A DNA stretch of 64,000 nt from Archangium violaceum Cb vi76 (lineage in GTDB: Bacteria > Myxococcota > Myxococcia > Myxococcales > Myxococcaceae). Position 1 is the stretch's first letter, and each line of letters begins with the position of its first letter. The DNA lies in contig NZ_JPMI01000017.1 of assembly GCF_000733295.1 (NCBI RefSeq), forward strand, positions 49,702 through 113,701. Direction: 5' to 3'. The translations under genes were made by a program, and so were the position numbers. The notes beneath the pieces were generated by a model. That model ran no database searches and had not been told where the DNA came from. It saw nothing but the letters and a program-made list of their open reading frames with translations. Of the stretch, positions 10,801 to 21,236 are shown piece by piece.

Positions 10801-13800
10801 GGAGACGTACGCGGGCCCGCTGGACAACGCGGAGATGGCCTTCCTGTCCGCCACGCGTGCGCTGCGGGACGCGGCGGATGATGCCCGCACGCTGGAGTTG
10901 TGCCTCTCGCTGGTGGACAAGGCGGGAGCGGCTGAGGAGTTCGCGGCCGTCCTCTCGGAGATTGCCCCACGGGCGGGTGACTCGGCCCGTGCGGAGCTGT
11001 ACCGGGCCCTGGCCCGGCTGCAGGCCCGCCTGGGCGAGGACGACGAGGCGCTGGCCTCGTGGCGCCGGGTGCTGACGCTGCGGCCCACGGACACGGACGC
11101 CCTCGACAGCGTGGCGCGGCTGGTGGCCGATACGGGTACGCCGCAGGAGTTGCTGGAGGTGCTGCGCCGCCAGCTCGCGAGCGCCGAGGAGCCGGCCCGC
11201 CGTGCGTCGGTGCTGCTGCAGATCGCCGTGCTCCAGGAGGAGAAGCTGCAGGACGGGCTGGGCGCACTGGCCACCTTGCGGCGCCTGCTGGACGTGAAGC
11301 AGGACGACGCCGCCGCGCTCACGCGGATGGACGCCCTGTGCCAGAAGCTGGAGCGCTGGCCGGAGATGGCGGACGTGCTGGCCCGCCGCATCGCGCTCGT
11401 GACGCCCGAGGAGGGGCTGGAGCTGCGCTTCCGCCTCGCGGTGCTGCGCGAGACGAAGCTGCTGGACAAGGCGGGGGCGCTGGCGCTCTACGGCGAGGTG
11501 CTCTCGCTGCAGCCCAACCATGCCGGAGCGGTGGGCCGGCTGGAGGCGCTGGTGAACCGCGAGCCGCAGAACCTGCTCGCGGTGGAGACGCTGCTGCGCG
11601 CCTTCCGGGCGAGCGGGGACGTGGGGCGGCTCGCGTCGGTCATCGAGACGCGGGTGGGCGTGTCGCCGGACGCGTTCGAGCGCAAGTCGCTGCTGAGCGA
11701 GCTGGCCACGCTGCGCGAGAGCCAGGGAGAGCCGGAGCTCACCTTCCTGGCGCTCTTCCGCGCCTTCAAGGAGGACCCGAACGACGGCGAGCTGCGGAAG
11801 CGGCTGGAGAGCGCCACGGACGCGGCCGGCTCGTACGACGAGCTGGTGGTGGCCTACGAGGAGTCGCTGCCGCGCGTGGCCGAGGCCCAGGACGCCTCGG
11901 ACATGTGCCTCAAGCTGGGCCATCTGTTCGAGGCGCGTCTGCAGGAGCCCGAGCGCGCCGTCGTCTACTACGAGCGCGCGCGCACGCTGAACCCGGCGGC
12001 ACAGCAGAAGGCGCTGGCCGCGCTGGATCGGCTGTACGTGGCGCTGGAGGCGTGGCCGGAGCTGTCCAACGTCCTGGAGGCGCTGGCCTCCACGGCGGAG
12101 GAGAAGGCGGACAAGGTCGGCTTCCTCTTCCGTTTGGGCCAGCTGGTCCAGGAGAAGCTGGACGGCATGGATCGCGCGGCCTCCGCGTTCGAGCAGGTGA
12201 TGGCGCTGGAGCCGGGGCACCTGGCCTCGGCGCGGCTGCTGGAGACCATCTACGACTCGGCCGGCGCGCACGACAAGCTGTACAACATCCTCAAGCTGCA
12301 GTCCGAGCGCGTCACCGGCCCGGAGCGTGAGCGGGTCCTCACGCGCATGGCGCAGGTGTCCTCCGAGGGCCTGGAGGATCTGGACCGCTCCATCGAGCTG
12401 TACCGCGAGCTGCTGGCGAAGAATGCCCGTAACGAGCAGGCGTTCACCGCGCTGGAGGCCCTCCTCGAGAAGTCCGGACGGCACGAGGAGCTGCGGACGC
12501 TGCTGGCGGACCGCCTGTCGCAGACGTTGGATCCGCGCGAGGTGGTGCGGCTCAACGAGCGGTTGGGCCGGGTGCTGTACCGGCTGTTGAAGCAGCCCGA
12601 GGCGGCGGTGAGCTACCTCAAGGCCGCGCTGGACCGCGACGCGCGGCACCGGGGCGTGCTGGACACGCTGCGCGAGCTGTACGAGGAGACGGGGCAGGCG
12701 GAGGAGCTGGTGGGCATCCTGCGGCGGCTCGTCCCGCTGCAGGAGTCGGCCGAGGGCGTGAAGGCGCTGCGCCTGCGGCTGGCCGAGGTGCTCTCGGGCA
12801 TGGGCCGCCGCGAGGAGGCCCTGGACGCGGCTCGCCGCGCGCTGGAGGTGGAGCCCCACGCGGTGGCGGACCTGGAGCGCGTGCATGCGCTCTTCGTCTC
12901 GCTGCGCGCGTACAACGACGCGGTGCGTGCGCTCGAGCTGAAGGTGCAGGTGCACCAGCAGGCCGAGGAGCGTGAGCAGGCGGTGGCCGCGTGGTTCGCG
13001 GTGGCGGACCTGTGGACGGGCGCGGGCAACAAGCCCGAGCTGGCCGGCGGCGCGCTGGAGAAGGTGTTGGAGCTGGATCCGGCCAACCCCACCGCGTACG
13101 CGCGCGTCTGCGAGCTGTACCGGACGCTCAACGACTGGCGTGCCTACGCGCAGGTGGTGGATCGCTACCTGCCGCACCTCGTCACGGAAGAGGAGAAGCT
13201 GGCCACCCTCAGGGAGTTGGCGAGGGTGCAGGAGCAGCGGCTCGGCCAGAAGGACGTGGCCTTCCTGGCGCTCTGCCGCGCGCTGCAGATCGACGCGTCG
13301 GACGACACGCTGCGCGAGGAAGTGGAGCGGCTCGCCGACGAGACGGGCTCGCACGAGGAGCTCGCCGCCGTCTACGAGGAGGTGGCGGATGCCCTGCCGC
13401 GTGGCCCGCTCGCCGAGCGGATGTACGCCACGCTGTCGCGCGTCCATGACCTGAAGCTGAACGATCCGCAGGCGGCCGAGGCGGCGCTGCGGAAGATCCT
13501 CGAGTTCGACCCGACGAACGCCACGGCGCTCGATGGGCTCGCGGGGATGTTCCAGCGCCGGGGCCGTGAGCGCGAGTACGTGGTCGCGCTGGAGCAGAAG
13601 CTCGAGGCCGCCGGCTCCATCGAGGCGCGCAAGGGTATCCTCCGGGAGATCGCCCGCGTCTTCGAGGAGCAGGGAGACCCCGACGAGGCCGCGAGCGCGC
13701 TGCTGCGCTCGTTGGACCTGGAGCCGGACGCGGAGACGCTCGGGGTGCTCACCGAGCTGTACCGCCGCCAGAAGGCGTGGCGCGAGGTGGCCTCCACGCT

Positions 13801-16800
13801 GCTCCGGGCGCGAGACCTGGCGGCGACGGTGGAGGAGCGGGCGCGCATCCAGGTGGAGGTGGCGAACGTCTACGAGCGCGACATCGGCGACGACGAGGCG
13901 GCGGTGGTCGCCTTCCGGCAGGCGCTCGAGTTCGAGCCGTACAACCTTCATGCGCTGGAATCGCTGGAGCGGCTGCACACGAAGCTGGATCAACCGGCGG
14001 AGCTGCTCGCCATCTACGAGCGCATGCTCGAGGTGGTCAGCGACTACCGCGAGCGCGTGCGGGTGATGTTCCGCTGCGCGAGCATCTGGGAGGACAAGTA
14101 CCAGAACCCGGCCAACGCGGACGCCTTCATCGAGGGCGTGCTGGCGATCGATCCGCAGAACCTGCAGGCCATCAAGACGCTCATCCGCCTGCGGCGCACG
14201 CAGGCGCGGTGGGAGGACCTGGTCGTCGCCTACGAGCGGCAGCTGCAGCTGGCCACGTCCACGCAGGAGCAGGCCGAGCTGTACGTGGAGATCGGCAACG
14301 TCTACCACCAGCAGCTCAAGCAGGTGGACCGGGCGGTGAACACGTACCACCACGCCTTGGGGATGGATCCCGGCTGCCGGCCCGCGCTGCATGCGCTCGG
14401 CAAGTTGTACGAGCGCAGCGGCAACTGGCCCTACGCCCTGGAGATGCTGCAGCAGGAGGCGCAGCTGGCGGGCGCCGCTCCCGACGCGGTGGAGCTGTAC
14501 TACCGCATGGGCAAGATGAACGAGGACATGCTGATGGACACGGGGAGCGCCCGTACGGCCTATCAGAACGCCCTCTCCATCGACCCGGGCCACCTGCCCA
14601 GCATCCGCGCCCTCAAGGGCATCCAGGAGCAGGAGAAGGACTGGGGCGGCTACGAGCAGACGCTGCTCCAGGAGGCGCAGCAGACCGAGGACGCGGATGC
14701 CAAGGCGCGCTCGCTGCTCGAGGTGGCGCGCTACAACGCCGAGACGAAGGGGGATCCGGAGACGGCCACGGCCTACTACGAGGAGACCCTCAAGTACGCC
14801 CCGGACAGCCTGGAGGCGGCGCGTCCGCTCTCGGACGTCTACAGCGCGCGCGAGGACTGGGTGGCCGCCGAGCAGATGCTCGACATCGTCGTGCGCAAGA
14901 TGGCGGAGAAGGCCATCGCGGAGAAGGACCAGGCGGTCGCCGCGGAGCTGTGCCGGCAGCTGTACCGGCTGGGCTACGTGGCGGACAAGCTGGGCAACCG
15001 CGACAAGGCGCTCGCTTCCTACAAGAAGGCGTACGACCTCGACGCCACCTTCCTGCCGGTGCTCGAGGGCTACGGCCACCTGCTCGTGCAGCACGCGAAG
15101 CGCTACGAGGATGCACTGCGCATCTTCCAGACCATCCTCATCCACCATCGGGAAGAGCTCACCGACATGGAGGTGGTGGAGGTCTACTGGCAGCTCGGCG
15201 ACATCCACGCGAAGTTGAACCAGGCGGATCGCGCGCAGAACCACTTCGAGAAGGCGTTGGCCGTGGACCCCAGCCACGAGGCGTCCCTGCGTGCGCTGGT
15301 GGCCCTGATGGACCAGGGCGCCCGCTGGGAGCGGGCCGCCGAGCTCCGCCAGCAGCTCGCCCAGGTGCTGGAAGGGGAGGCGAAGGTCCGGGTCTTCCTG
15401 GAGTTGGGCCAGATCGCGCGCGAGAAGCTGAAGGATTCGTACCAGGCCATCGACGCGTACACCGGCGCGCTCAAGATCATGCCGGAGTCGCTCGAGGTGC
15501 TGGACGCGCTCTACGTGTTGCTGCGTGAGACGCGCCAGGGCCAGAAGGCCGCGGACATGCTGGATCGGATGCTGCGGCTGCCCGCGCTCAACGCCGAGCC
15601 CAACAAGGCCAAGCGGGTGTGGTTCGCGCTCGGCGAGCTGCGCCGGGACGAGCTGCGCGACGTGGACGGCGCGGCCGTGGCCTTCAACACGGCGCTGGAC
15701 CTGGACCACCGCTTCATCGAGGCCTTCAGCGCCCTCGAGGCGATGCTGGGCGGCGCGGGCAAGTGGAAGGCCCTGGAGGAGAACTACGCGAAGATGCTCG
15801 GGCGCATGCCGAAGACGCCCGACACGCACGGCGCGCGCATGGGGCTGTGGCGGGCGCTGGGTGACCTCTACCGCCAGGTGCTGCGGAACCAGGAGGGCGC
15901 GGTGGCGGCCTACGGCGTCGTCGCCAAGGGCCTGCCGGACGACGCGCAGGCGCAGGAGATCTACGCCGAACTGGCCGCGGCCTCTCCGGGCAAGGAGGAC
16001 GAGGCTGTCGCCGCGCTCCGCCGTGCCCTGCCCAACACGACCGACCCGCGCAAGGTCGTCGCGCAGCTGGTGCGTCTGTCCGCGGTGCGCAAGGACTACG
16101 ACGGTGCCTGGATGGCCGCGCAGGCGGCGGCGGGGCTGCTCGGCGAGGCGGGGGATGACGAGAAGGAGATCCTCACCAAGCTCGGGCCCTACGCGAAGCG
16201 CAAGGAAGTGGCCCAGCGGCCGCTGTCCGACCAGATGTGGCTGACGCACCTGCTGCACCCGAAGCTGCGGGGGCCGCTCACCGAGCTGATGGGGCTGCTC
16301 TTCGTGCAGGTGGGCCACCTGTACGCGGTGCCCCACCAGAACTACCAGATCGTCCCGAAGAAGCACCGGATCGACCTGGCGAGCGCGCAGGAGTACCACG
16401 TGCAGCACTACCGGTACGTGGCGCGCCTGTTCGGCCTGGACGCGGTGGAGCTGTACTCGCCGCACCTGGTGGTCCGCCGCGAGAACATGGCGAAGCGCTC
16501 CAACGATCCGGCGCCGGATCCGCTCGTCAACGTGGAGGTGCTGCAGACGCACCCGGCCTGCGTGCGCGCGGGTGGGCGCTTCTTCGCGGAGCAGGGGCAG
16601 CGCGAGGCGTACTACCTGCTGGGGCGGACGCTCGCCCTGGTGCGTCCGGAGCTGGCCATGAGCCAGCGGCTGGTCCCGGAGCGGCTCGAGGCCGTGGTGC
16701 AGGCCGCGCTGAGCCTGGTGGTGCCCAATCTGCGCTTCACGGTGGACCCGCGGATGGTGGACGCCGAGCGCCGGGTGCTGGAGAAGGCCTTCAGCGAGCC

Positions 16801-17089
16801 GGGCCGCGCGGCCCTGGCCAAGGTGGCGCGTGTCTACCTGCCCACGGCCACGCCGGCGGATGTGCGCCAGTACCTCGAGGGCGCGGAGCTGACGGCCGCG
16901 CGTGCCGGCCTCTTCGCGGCGGGCGAGTGCGAGCCCGTCAAGCGCATGGTGATGGGGGAGACCGGCTCGGCCTTCCGGGTCTCTCCGAAGGCGAAGTTGA
17001 AGGAGCTGCTGCTGTTCGCCACGTCCGACGAGCTCCGCGAGCTGCGTGTCGCGGTAGGTACGGACGTGGAGGTGCAGGTGAGGAAGTAG
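4823..17089 (+). CDS. gltI: GltI/AgmK: giant TPR scaffold of the gliding machine
   Basis: A 4,088-residue protein. The ATG at 4823 is preferred over an in-frame TTG at 4805. From residue 20 to about 3,700 it is almost wholly tandem TPR-type helix pairs of about 34-36 residues, often ending in [13 protein letters not shown] or DPQNKQA type turns and grouped in larger units that recur with conserved phrases ([17 protein letters not shown]). The last 350 or so residues leave the repeat pattern and form a distinct C-terminal domain with [14 protein letters not shown] and a Tyr/His-rich segment. No signal peptide or membrane helix is evident. M. xanthus AgmK/GltI is a comparable TPR giant of about 3,800 residues, needed for adventurous gliding and placed between the same neighbours. 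Like the neighbours it is extremely GC-rich, which leaves a spurious antisense frame open along its length. Confidence 0.88.
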   Translation: MDQSNLRRPAERVASDRPFAEVEASLEKAGRVEDLIRLYEGRARETPNAEAVRVLVRAGQLAYERLRNPGRSEELLRRALLIAEDPRPVLRGLKTVYEARQDMVGLVDVLERLGGLSHGDEAAAFFMKAANLHEQKLFRRDRAVLCLQRAARAKPERATFKRARQLLMSEERFQPVFESLERERGALGGEGMVEEYAAFAERLVEDPTEHVLAQQALAVVRELEPQNARAEKATQTLQRFEQAWRERARMLRGMSLEERDRKSAARLSLLVAKLHAWYEPAAADKVKEALDRCFLLWPGMPEALNLIERVAERNGDFGPAQSWFETMAGEARERNAQVDLWLRLGTLRLTRLNDVAGALAAFEKATSVDPARADVASLGAELMLEQGRAADALALLERYLGTVKDRVTQVALRLRLADLCLHQKDGDAARAHLEAALKLDPANALAAFQLARLLAEEENFEAMEPLLDLALLAPRPRAERVAFCEGLALLYEEADNARGAFEVLARALALEPGRPMLLDSVMEQAGKAHAEPALAVALRRAAVVAPPESALSLWRHLAQLLQGTLADPAGAEAAWREVLARAPGDNAAQEAVKALRAAAALADDPKARLEAEISRREATGVAPSELEPMVRELVKLSPEDPGPVRRLQAVCVALSKFEEAAALAGKLAKLAETQVERSDWAARQARLYAERLNRPQDAVGIFLQLLAENVATGVVLGGLERLSAAGVRTAEISEALAGHYGRAGDHQRQVSALLQQLEATKDVALRQRLAGQIANIQEKQLADGRAAFDLRVKALREAPADEVNRAEASRLAHDLSSHAELVRVLRALATEAEAPALAVQLLSEAATLAEQSGALPEAIGSLETALQRQPESPDVLGRLITLYGKAGRAADADALLRKRIATATKAEKIELQMQLVELNAGLGRPQQAAEALQAAIHSGADEVRHLPRLAELYEKAGRNRELGEVLARQIALAEDAGDLDRVARLTLKRSQVLQDSSGDRTDVVRSFADILRQRPSDVDARAALEGMLGSGNAREEAARALIPAYEATKDHRKLVAALDVLAEVARDDASRVLVLRQAAQVHLTQLRQPELAFASLARALRLAPGDMPLRAAARQAAEDADSLDAYAEIIIELTEEGSVGPARAGLLRELAEVQEKKLDDRDAALKSLRALLALEPGNLDCLRSLQRLHRAGEEWAALAEVLEKLAAAAPEVAEQLAYLREAALLHESKLSDKESAAAAWRAIAERDPLQREAAVALDRLYAEPGREKDLAWALGLRRTQEGQSPQGREVSFRLAELKRTRLDDPNGALQLYQGILSEDPGHPGARSALEEWVKAAVPMSAGALEVLDPVLARLGDHQRRVALREARMASALSAEKVQLAADIRRIYEQDMQQPSLAFMAAVKAFSQGLDREGQQPELERLARETGSFEMLAELYEEAALDLPTGDPSGLGLLRRSAELREQLGQTEESASVWKKILQDAPQDRQALEALSRLYERGQNAKSLSEVYAAQSALVTDPEARRALLVKSGEAYAAAGDDAKAIEAWRSALAIRRAADGLLALDKLFAKTRRFAEQADVLDLLAEQATDAESRRGFILRRAQLLEKEGNHAEALTAYRDLLALTPGDPQSVAGLERMLQVDAQRVEAARLLEPVYRGLNDTRKLVEVLELLLPVTSPARKLERIQEIATLREALGQTSLAFAARLRAFNEAPQGDGVRDDLERLAADSGSFEEVAAAYEDQLERGATEPLAGDLWRRLAGIYDGRLKRYDLAVRALEEVSRRDPQNKQVLESIARVHRRTGANRELALAMRRQVAAEPSVPAQVNLLFELAHLAEETLSDKALAAQTYRDVLERRPEDANALKLLGRVLTQMERWPELAQHIEREIQLADARKAQEEGSELRVRLGRLKVSRLDDPRGALELYQEVLRRREGHPGAVGALEEMARSESPLRGQAALALEPVFASVGDHLKQVQMLESRVSAEPVPQERAALMRRIAETYAGPLDNAEMAFLSATRALRDAADDARTLELCLSLVDKAGAAEEFAAVLSEIAPRAGDSARAELYRALARLQARLGEDDEALASWRRVLTLRPTDTDALDSVARLVADTGTPQELLEVLRRQLASAEEPARRASVLLQIAVLQEEKLQDGLGALATLRRLLDVKQDDAAALTRMDALCQKLERWPEMADVLARRIALVTPEEGLELRFRLAVLRETKLLDKAGALALYGEVLSLQPNHAGAVGRLEALVNREPQNLLAVETLLRAFRASGDVGRLASVIETRVGVSPDAFERKSLLSELATLRESQGEPELTFLALFRAFKEDPNDGELRKRLESATDAAGSYDELVVAYEESLPRVAEAQDASDMCLKLGHLFEARLQEPERAVVYYERARTLNPAAQQKALAALDRLYVALEAWPELSNVLEALASTAEEKADKVGFLFRLGQLVQEKLDGMDRAASAFEQVMALEPGHLASARLLETIYDSAGAHDKLYNILKLQSERVTGPERERVLTRMAQVSSEGLEDLDRSIELYRELLAKNARNEQAFTALEALLEKSGRHEELRTLLADRLSQTLDPREVVRLNERLGRVLYRLLKQPEAAVSYLKAALDRDARHRGVLDTLRELYEETGQAEELVGILRRLVPLQESAEGVKALRLRLAEVLSGMGRREEALDAARRALEVEPHAVADLERVHALFVSLRAYNDAVRALELKVQVHQQAEEREQAVAAWFAVADLWTGAGNKPELAGGALEKVLELDPANPTAYARVCELYRTLNDWRAYAQVVDRYLPHLVTEEEKLATLRELARVQEQRLGQKDVAFLALCRALQIDASDDTLREEVERLADETGSHEELAAVYEEVADALPRGPLAERMYATLSRVHDLKLNDPQAAEAALRKILEFDPTNATALDGLAGMFQRRGREREYVVALEQKLEAAGSIEARKGILREIARVFEEQGDPDEAASALLRSLDLEPDAETLGVLTELYRRQKAWREVASTLLRARDLAATVEERARIQVEVANVYERDIGDDEAAVVAFRQALEFEPYNLHALESLERLHTKLDQPAELLAIYERMLEVVSDYRERVRVMFRCASIWEDKYQNPANADAFIEGVLAIDPQNLQAIKTLIRLRRTQARWEDLVVAYERQLQLATSTQEQAELYVEIGNVYHQQLKQVDRAVNTYHHALGMDPGCRPALHALGKLYERSGNWPYALEMLQQEAQLAGAAPDAVELYYRMGKMNEDMLMDTGSARTAYQNALSIDPGHLPSIRALKGIQEQEKDWGGYEQTLLQEAQQTEDADAKARSLLEVARYNAETKGDPETATAYYEETLKYAPDSLEAARPLSDVYSAREDWVAAEQMLDIVVRKMAEKAIAEKDQAVAAELCRQLYRLGYVADKLGNRDKALASYKKAYDLDATFLPVLEGYGHLLVQHAKRYEDALRIFQTILIHHREELTDMEVVEVYWQLGDIHAKLNQADRAQNHFEKALAVDPSHEASLRALVALMDQGARWERAAELRQQLAQVLEGEAKVRVFLELGQIAREKLKDSYQAIDAYTGALKIMPESLEVLDALYVLLRETRQGQKAADMLDRMLRLPALNAEPNKAKRVWFALGELRRDELRDVDGAAVAFNTALDLDHRFIEAFSALEAMLGGAGKWKALEENYAKMLGRMPKTPDTHGARMGLWRALGDLYRQVLRNQEGAVAAYGVVAKGLPDDAQAQEIYAELAAASPGKEDEAVAALRRALPNTTDPRKVVAQLVRLSAVRKDYDGAWMAAQAAAGLLGEAGDDEKEILTKLGPYAKRKEVAQRPLSDQMWLTHLLHPKLRGPLTELMGLLFVQVGHLYAVPHQNYQIVPKKHRIDLASAQEYHVQHYRYVARLFGLDAVELYSPHLVVRRENMAKRSNDPAPDPLVNVEVLQTHPACVRAGGRFFAEQGQREAYYLLGRTLALVRPELAMSQRLVPERLEAVVQAALSLVVPNLRFTVDPRMVDAERRVLEKAFSEPGRAALAKVARVYLPTATPADVRQYLEGAELTAARAGLFAAGECEPVKRMVMGETGSAFRVSPKAKLKELLLFATSDELRELRVAVGTDVEVQVRK

Positions 17090-17243
17090 ATGAGCGGCTC
17101 GAAGGAGCGTGAGATCCAAAAGGGGGTCTCACGCGTTGAACCAGCAACCGGGCGGGCGAAAGCGCCATCCTTGACCCCCCCGGGTGCCACCTCTACGATT
17201 CCGGCGGATTTTCTGCCGTATTTTCTGAGAGTTGCGGGGAACG

Positions 17244-19286
17244 ATGCGTTTCGTCTGCGATAGCTGCCGCGCGCAGTACATGATTAGCGACGACAAGGTT
17301 GGCGCGAAGGGCGTCAAGGTCCGTTGCAAGAAGTGCGGCTACAACATCGTGGTCCGCCCAGCCGGCTCCGAGCCGGTCAAGGAGGAGGGGACGAGTGGTG
17401 AGGCCGCTGGCGGTGCGGCCGCGTCCCAGAACCAGGCCACCAACGACGGCTTCGGGTTGCCCCCGACTCTGGGCACGCCTCCCGAGGGCGGCATCTTCAG
17501 CGGTGTCGAGGATGACGAGCTCGGAGCCGTGTTCGACCAGGTGCTCAACTCCGGGTCGCACAAGATTCCGGCGGGCGAGGCGTCGGGTCCGGCGCAGCTG
17601 GACTCGTCGGCGCTGTCGGATGCCGGCGAGACGGTGCGCAAGCTCGCGGAGGCCGAGGGGAACGCGAAGTCCGCGGCCTCGCACGAGTGGTTCGTGGCCA
17701 TCGACGAGAAGCAGGTGGGTCCTCTGTCGATGGACAAGGTGAAGGACTACTGGGATCGGGGCGAGGTCGGTCCTGACAGCCTGTGCTGGCGCTCGGGCTT
17801 CAGCGACTGGATTCCACTGTCCGAGGCCTCGGAGCTGGCGTCGGTGTTGGCGCCGCGCCCGACGAAGCCGGTCATCGTGGAGCCCGCGCCGGTGGCGTCG
17901 TCCACGCCGGTGGCGTCCGGTCCGGTCGAGTCCGCTTTCGCCAGTGGTCTGGCGAAGCCGGCGAAGGCCGATACGCCAGCGCCCGTGGGTCCGTCCGCGC
18001 AGGAGTCGGGGTGGAAGCCCTCGGCCGCGAGCGTGCTCGCCTCGCTGGTGAAGGAGGAGAACGAGGCGCTGTCGAAGCCCGCGTCCAAGGCGGCCTCTGC
18101 GGAGGAGAAGAAGGGGAAGCCAGCGGCCTCGGGGCTGCTGGATGTTCCTCCGCCGGAGGCGGCTCCCGTGGCGGCGCAGAGCCCGCTGATGGCCGAGCCT
18201 CCCGCGCCCGCGCCGTACATGCAGCCCGCTCCGGCGCCGGCCTATGCGCAGCCGCCTCCGCAGGCGTACGCGCAGCCGATGGCCCAGCCGTATCCGCCCC
18301 AGGCCTATGCTCCGCCTCCGGGGTACCCTGGCTATCCGCCGCCGGCCGCGCCCGCGCCGAAGCAGGGCGGGAAGATGGGGATGATCATCGGCGCGGTGGC
18401 CGCGGGGGTGCTGCTCGTCGGAGGGGGTGCCTTCTTCGCGACCCGGCCCTCCGAGCAGCCGACCCCTGTGACGCCGCCCGCGACGACGCAGCAGATGGCC
18501 CAGGCGCCGTCCAAGCCGACGGAAGTGCCGCCCACGCAGCCTCCTCCGACGGCGGTGGCACAGAACACCGCCACGCCCGCGGCGGGCACGACCCAGCCGG
18601 CGGCAGCGACGACGCAGCCGGCCACGGCGCCGGCGACTGCTCCCGCGGTCGCCGCGGCGGGGACGCCTGGAACCACGCCTGCGGCGACACCTCCGCCTGC
18701 GACTGAGCCGGTGAAGCCCGCCGAGCCGGCGAAGTCGGATCCGCCGCAGGTGGCTCGCGCCGAGGTGCCGGGCAAGCGGACGCCGACCACCTCGAGTCGT
18801 CCCCCGCCGTCGCGCACGGCGAGCAAAGACGACGAAGAGCCGGTGCGGAGCAAGCCGCAGCCCGCAAGGGGCGGCGGGAACGCGGATGACGAGTTCGATG
18901 AGCTCTTCGGCACGAAGAAGCCCAGCTCCAAGAACGACACGGTGTCGGCGAACGGCCGTACGGCCTACATTCCGCCGGAGCCTGGCGGTGGTGGCGCGGC
19001 GCAGGACAGGCTTGGGCAGTCGGACATCATGCAGGTGGTGCTGGCCAACAAGCCGGCGATCATCAAGTGCGTGAACGAGCAGAAGAAGAAGGATCCGGGC
19101 CTGAGCGGCAAGCTGGTGATGCGTTGGACGATCCAGACCAACGGCAAGACGAAGAACGTGTCCTGCCAGACGTCGGAGTTCCGCACGACCTACATGGCCA
19201 CCTGCATCTCTGGGCTGATCAAGGGCTGGAGCTTCCCGAAGCACAAGGTGCAGGGCGATCCGATCGACTTTCCGTTCACGTTCTAA
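17244..19286 (+). CDS. gltJ: GltJ/AgmX: zinc-ribbon, GYF and AgmX/PglI-domain transmembrane gliding protein
   Basis: A 680-residue protein. The ATG at 17244 follows GCGGGGA; an in-frame TTG 12 bases earlier is less likely. The N-terminal zinc ribbon has C5-x2-C8 and C28-x2-C31. A GYF_2-type domain lies at about 149-200 (WFVAIDEKQVGPLS with W/GP/W core). Residues 205-375 form a Pro/Ala-rich linker with PYMQPAPAPAYAQPPPQ-type repeats, then one membrane helix (about 377-400), a second Pro/Thr/Ala linker (periplasmic) and an AgmX/PglI C-terminal domain (593-680) with a Cys pair. In M. xanthus the cytoplasmic zinc ribbon and GYF domains are reported to contact the polarity regulators (MglA and its partners) and so switch the focal-adhesion complex on and off. 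It sits 154 bases after gltI and closes the cluster. Confidence 0.9.
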   Translation: MRFVCDSCRAQYMISDDKVGAKGVKVRCKKCGYNIVVRPAGSEPVKEEGTSGEAAGGAAASQNQATNDGFGLPPTLGTPPEGGIFSGVEDDELGAVFDQVLNSGSHKIPAGEASGPAQLDSSALSDAGETVRKLAEAEGNAKSAASHEWFVAIDEKQVGPLSMDKVKDYWDRGEVGPDSLCWRSGFSDWIPLSEASELASVLAPRPTKPVIVEPAPVASSTPVASGPVESAFASGLAKPAKADTPAPVGPSAQESGWKPSAASVLASLVKEENEALSKPASKAASAEEKKGKPAASGLLDVPPPEAAPVAAQSPLMAEPPAPAPYMQPAPAPAYAQPPPQAYAQPMAQPYPPQAYAPPPGYPGYPPPAAPAPKQGGKMGMIIGAVAAGVLLVGGGAFFATRPSEQPTPVTPPATTQQMAQAPSKPTEVPPTQPPPTAVAQNTATPAAGTTQPAAATTQPATAPATAPAVAAAGTPGTTPAATPPPATEPVKPAEPAKSDPPQVARAEVPGKRTPTTSSRPPPSRTASKDDEEPVRSKPQPARGGGNADDEFDELFGTKKPSSKNDTVSANGRTAYIPPEPGGGGAAQDRLGQSDIMQVVLANKPAIIKCVNEQKKKDPGLSGKLVMRWTIQTNGKTKNVSCQTSEFRTTYMATCISGLIKGWSFPKHKVQGDPIDFPFTF

Positions 19287-19354
19287 ACATCCAAGAGGCG
19301 GACAGTCACTTTTGTGGCACTTGTCTCGTACGACTGTCCGCTTCAACGGATGTT
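19286..19354. terminator. Long interrupted inverted repeat after gltJ
   Basis: Two nested perfect arms: AACATCC (19286-19292) pairs with GGATGTT (19348-19354), and GCGGACAGTC (19298-19307) pairs with GACTGTCCGC (19332-19341). Short unpaired gaps separate the arms and the loop is 24 bases. The outer arm begins in the gltJ stop codon. No T-tract follows, so it may be a Rho-type end signal, an mRNA-stabilising hairpin or an operator. Confidence 0.45.
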
Positions 19355-19398
19355 GAATTGCCTCATGGGGGATGCGTCGAAGGATGTGTCGACATTCG

Positions 19399-19427
19399 TT
19401 GACACGTCTGGAGCGCCGGGACTAAAG
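19399..19427 (+). promoter_or_regulatory. Candidate sigma-70 promoter for the Cys-rich lipoprotein
   Basis: A perfect -35 hexamer TTGACA (19399-19404) is followed after 17 bases by a poor -10, CTAAAG (19422-19427), about 80 bases before the start codon at 19509. The -35 lies inside a small GTGTC...GACAC palindrome. The weak -10 keeps confidence low. Confidence 0.3.
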
Positions 19428-19508
19428 CCGCGCGCTGTAGGACGGAGGGGGGCCTGAGTGAGTGGCCGGAGGCCCGCCTCGACGTATCCATTCAGGAGGA
19501 AGTCGAGA

Positions 19509-20411
19509 ATGCAGCTTCGCAAGATGACGTTGATGCTCGCCGTGCTGGGAACGATGAGCATGGTGCTGACGGGTTGCCCGGACGGTGGCCGTGAGAGCCT
19601 CGATTGTACGGCGGACACGGACTGCGTCGCGGATGAGATCTGTCACCCGACCGCCAAGGTGTGCGTGCAGACCTGTACCATTGGAGATGATTGCCCCGAG
19701 TCGTCGAAGACCTGCGAGGCGATCAGCGCCAGCAACAGCACGAAGATCTGCAAGTGCAGCACGGACGCGCTGTGCCAGCGTGACGAGCGCATCAGCGACG
19801 CCTCGGGTCTGAAGTGCTCGGCCGACAAGGTCTGCACGGGCGGCACTACGTCGGGTTGCACCAAGGACGCTGACTGCGGCACGGGTCAAGTCTGCAACAC
19901 GACTAACGGCACGTGCTCTGCTGCGCCCACTACCTGCTCTGGTGAGGGCAAGAGCGTCTGCGCCTACGGCCAGTACTGCAACAGCAACACGTGCGCGGCG
20001 GTTCCCGCTCCTGCGTGTACAAACTACACGAACTTCACTCGGAAAGCTGAACTGGGCACGACCGGCCCCATCATCTTCAAGGCCGTGACGACGAGTGCGG
20101 CACTGGATAGCTTCTGCGGCACTGGAAGTACCCCCAAGCGCGTGAAGGTCACTGTGTCTGCCTACTCCAGCACGCCGTTCCCTCAGAGCAAGGATGAGCT
20201 GAACGGCCTCTTCTATGTCATGGTCTCGGGTACCCCTGTGGATGGCACCGACCTGATCAGCAGTTCGTCGGGTAACTATACGGTGACCGGAACCAACCGT
20301 GAGCGCGCGGACTTCGTCATGAGTTTCTGCGTCGCGGAGTCCAGCGACACCCTGTCTATTGGTACCTACTTCACCAATGGTAACTTCTTCTGCTATCAAG
20401 CCAACTACTAA
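19509..20411 (+). CDS. Cys-rich secreted lipoprotein
   Basis: A 300-residue lipoprotein. The ATG at 19509 follows a good AGGAGG site; the frame is open upstream to 19458 but that part lacks a ribosome site and would mask the signal. The lipobox is VLTG-C23, with no Asp at +2, so outer-membrane sorting is possible. Residues 30-165 hold about 20 cysteines in spacings like C-x5-C-x5-C and repeated phrases (DTDCVADEICH, DADCGTGQVCN), the disulfide-rich layout often annotated Dickkopf- or EB-like in myxobacterial lipoproteins. The C-terminal 130 residues are Ser/Thr-rich and look beta-stranded. Function unknown. It is followed by a very strong terminator, so it is probably monocistronic. Confidence 0.8.
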   Translation: MQLRKMTLMLAVLGTMSMVLTGCPDGGRESLDCTADTDCVADEICHPTAKVCVQTCTIGDDCPESSKTCEAISASNSTKICKCSTDALCQRDERISDASGLKCSADKVCTGGTTSGCTKDADCGTGQVCNTTNGTCSAAPTTCSGEGKSVCAYGQYCNSNTCAAVPAPACTNYTNFTRKAELGTTGPIIFKAVTTSAALDSFCGTGSTPKRVKVTVSAYSSTPFPQSKDELNGLFYVMVSGTPVDGTDLISSSSGNYTVTGTNRERADFVMSFCVAESSDTLSIGTYFTNGNFFCYQANY

Positions 20412-20430
20412 CGCTCCAAATATGAGCGTT
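20410..20430 (+). other. Small hairpin at the end of the lipoprotein gene
   Basis: AACGCTC (20410-20416) and GAGCGTT (20424-20430) form a perfect 7-bp stem with a 7-base loop, starting in the stop codon. It precedes the stronger terminator hairpin 35 bases on and could protect the mRNA 3' end. Confidence 0.45.
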
Positions 20431-20464
20431 TGTTAGTGGCAGGGCAGCCGCAGTCGTTGCATTG

Positions 20465-20504
20465 GAACCCCATCCAGTATGTCGCTGGATGGGGTTCTGT
20501 TTTT
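20465..20504 (+). terminator. Strong Rho-independent terminator
   Basis: A perfect 13-bp stem, GAACCCCATCCAG (20465-20477) and CTGGATGGGGTTC (20485-20497), with loop TATGTCG, followed by TGTTTTT. It is the best terminator in the window and ends the Cys-rich lipoprotein transcript. Confidence 0.92.
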
Positions 20505-20630
20505 AAGTGGTAGGTTTGTAGCTTAGAGTTGGTGGGGGTCCGCATGGGAATTCGGTATGAATATGTCCCGGGCGTGGACGTCCCAAGGATTGAGCACACG
20601 GGGATTCCGGCGTACTCATAAGGAGAGCAC

Positions 20631-21131
20631 ATGCTGCATTCGAAGCTGACTCGCACGCTCGTTGTTGGACTGACGCTTGCCACTTCCGTGGCGTTTGCTG
20701 AGGGGACTGCGGCCAGCACTGGTTCCACTCCCAAGCTGGCATGCCCGGCTGGGACGCTGCAAACCGGCAACCTGAAGGATGGTCTCTACTGCCGGAAAGG
20801 GGATGTGAAGGCAGGCAGGGGTGATGCGCATGGGCCGTACGCCTCCTACTTCCCCAACGGCAAGAAGAGCGCTGAGGGGCAGTACGTCGATGGCTTTCGC
20901 ACCGGCTTGTGGACCTTCTACAGCGAGGACGGTCAGGTAAGGGGCAAGACGGAGTTCCAAGGGGGCAACTACCACGGCAAGCACGTGGAGTACTTCCCCA
21001 ACGGAAAGCAGCGCTTGGTCGAGGAGTTCGCGAACGGCAGGCGCAACGGTCTTGCCCAGGAGTTCTCTGTGGACGGCAAACTCGTTCGCCAAGCTCAGTA
21101 CCGCGATGATCAGCAGATCGCCGAGAAGTAA
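20631..21131 (+). CDS. Secreted MORN-repeat (YwqK-like) protein
   Basis: A 166-residue protein; the ATG at 20631 is preceded by AAGGAG with a 6-base gap. The signal peptide is LTRTLVVGLTLATSVAFAEG with cleavage near residue 24. The mature part carries at least four copies of the MORN-variant pattern (GPYASYFPNGKKSAEGQYVDG, GLWTFYSEDGQ, GKHVEYFPNGKQ, GLAQEFSVDGK). The family (PF07661) is often named YwqK-type antitoxin, but secreted myxobacterial forms are common and there is no toxin gene beside it. Two cysteines (CPAG, YCRK) could form a disulfide. Probably periplasmic; role unknown. Confidence 0.8.
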   Translation: MLHSKLTRTLVVGLTLATSVAFAEGTAASTGSTPKLACPAGTLQTGNLKDGLYCRKGDVKAGRGDAHGPYASYFPNGKKSAEGQYVDGFRTGLWTFYSEDGQVRGKTEFQGGNYHGKHVEYFPNGKQRLVEEFANGRRNGLAQEFSVDGKLVRQAQYRDDQQIAEK

Positions 21132-21236
21132 GCACGGCTGCCTTGCGGTGACTTCCAGAAGGCCCTCTCCGAGCAGGCGAGGCCCTTCTTCCGGAAGCAC
21201 TTCCCTCTGTGGACAGGCTCGGCTAGAAGCCCAGTC

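Noticed and set aside
4895..17119. A 4,074-codon open frame antisense to gltI
   Set aside because: It exactly shadows the real gene; its translation is rich in Arg, Leu, His and Gln without domains, and it stays open only because stop-complement codons are avoided in very GC-rich, biased coding DNA.
17193..19346. A 717-codon minus frame over gltJ
   Set aside because: Arg-rich shadow; the plus frame has zinc ribbon, GYF, membrane and AgmX/PglI domains.
20631..21131. Toxin-antitoxin module based on the YwqK/MORN similarity
   Set aside because: The protein has a signal peptide and no neighbouring toxin gene; the family name alone does not support it.
21132..21236. Imperfect AGAAGGCC / GGCCCTTCT pairing as a terminator
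   Set aside because: The arms have a mismatch bulge and no T-tract; too weak to list as a feature.
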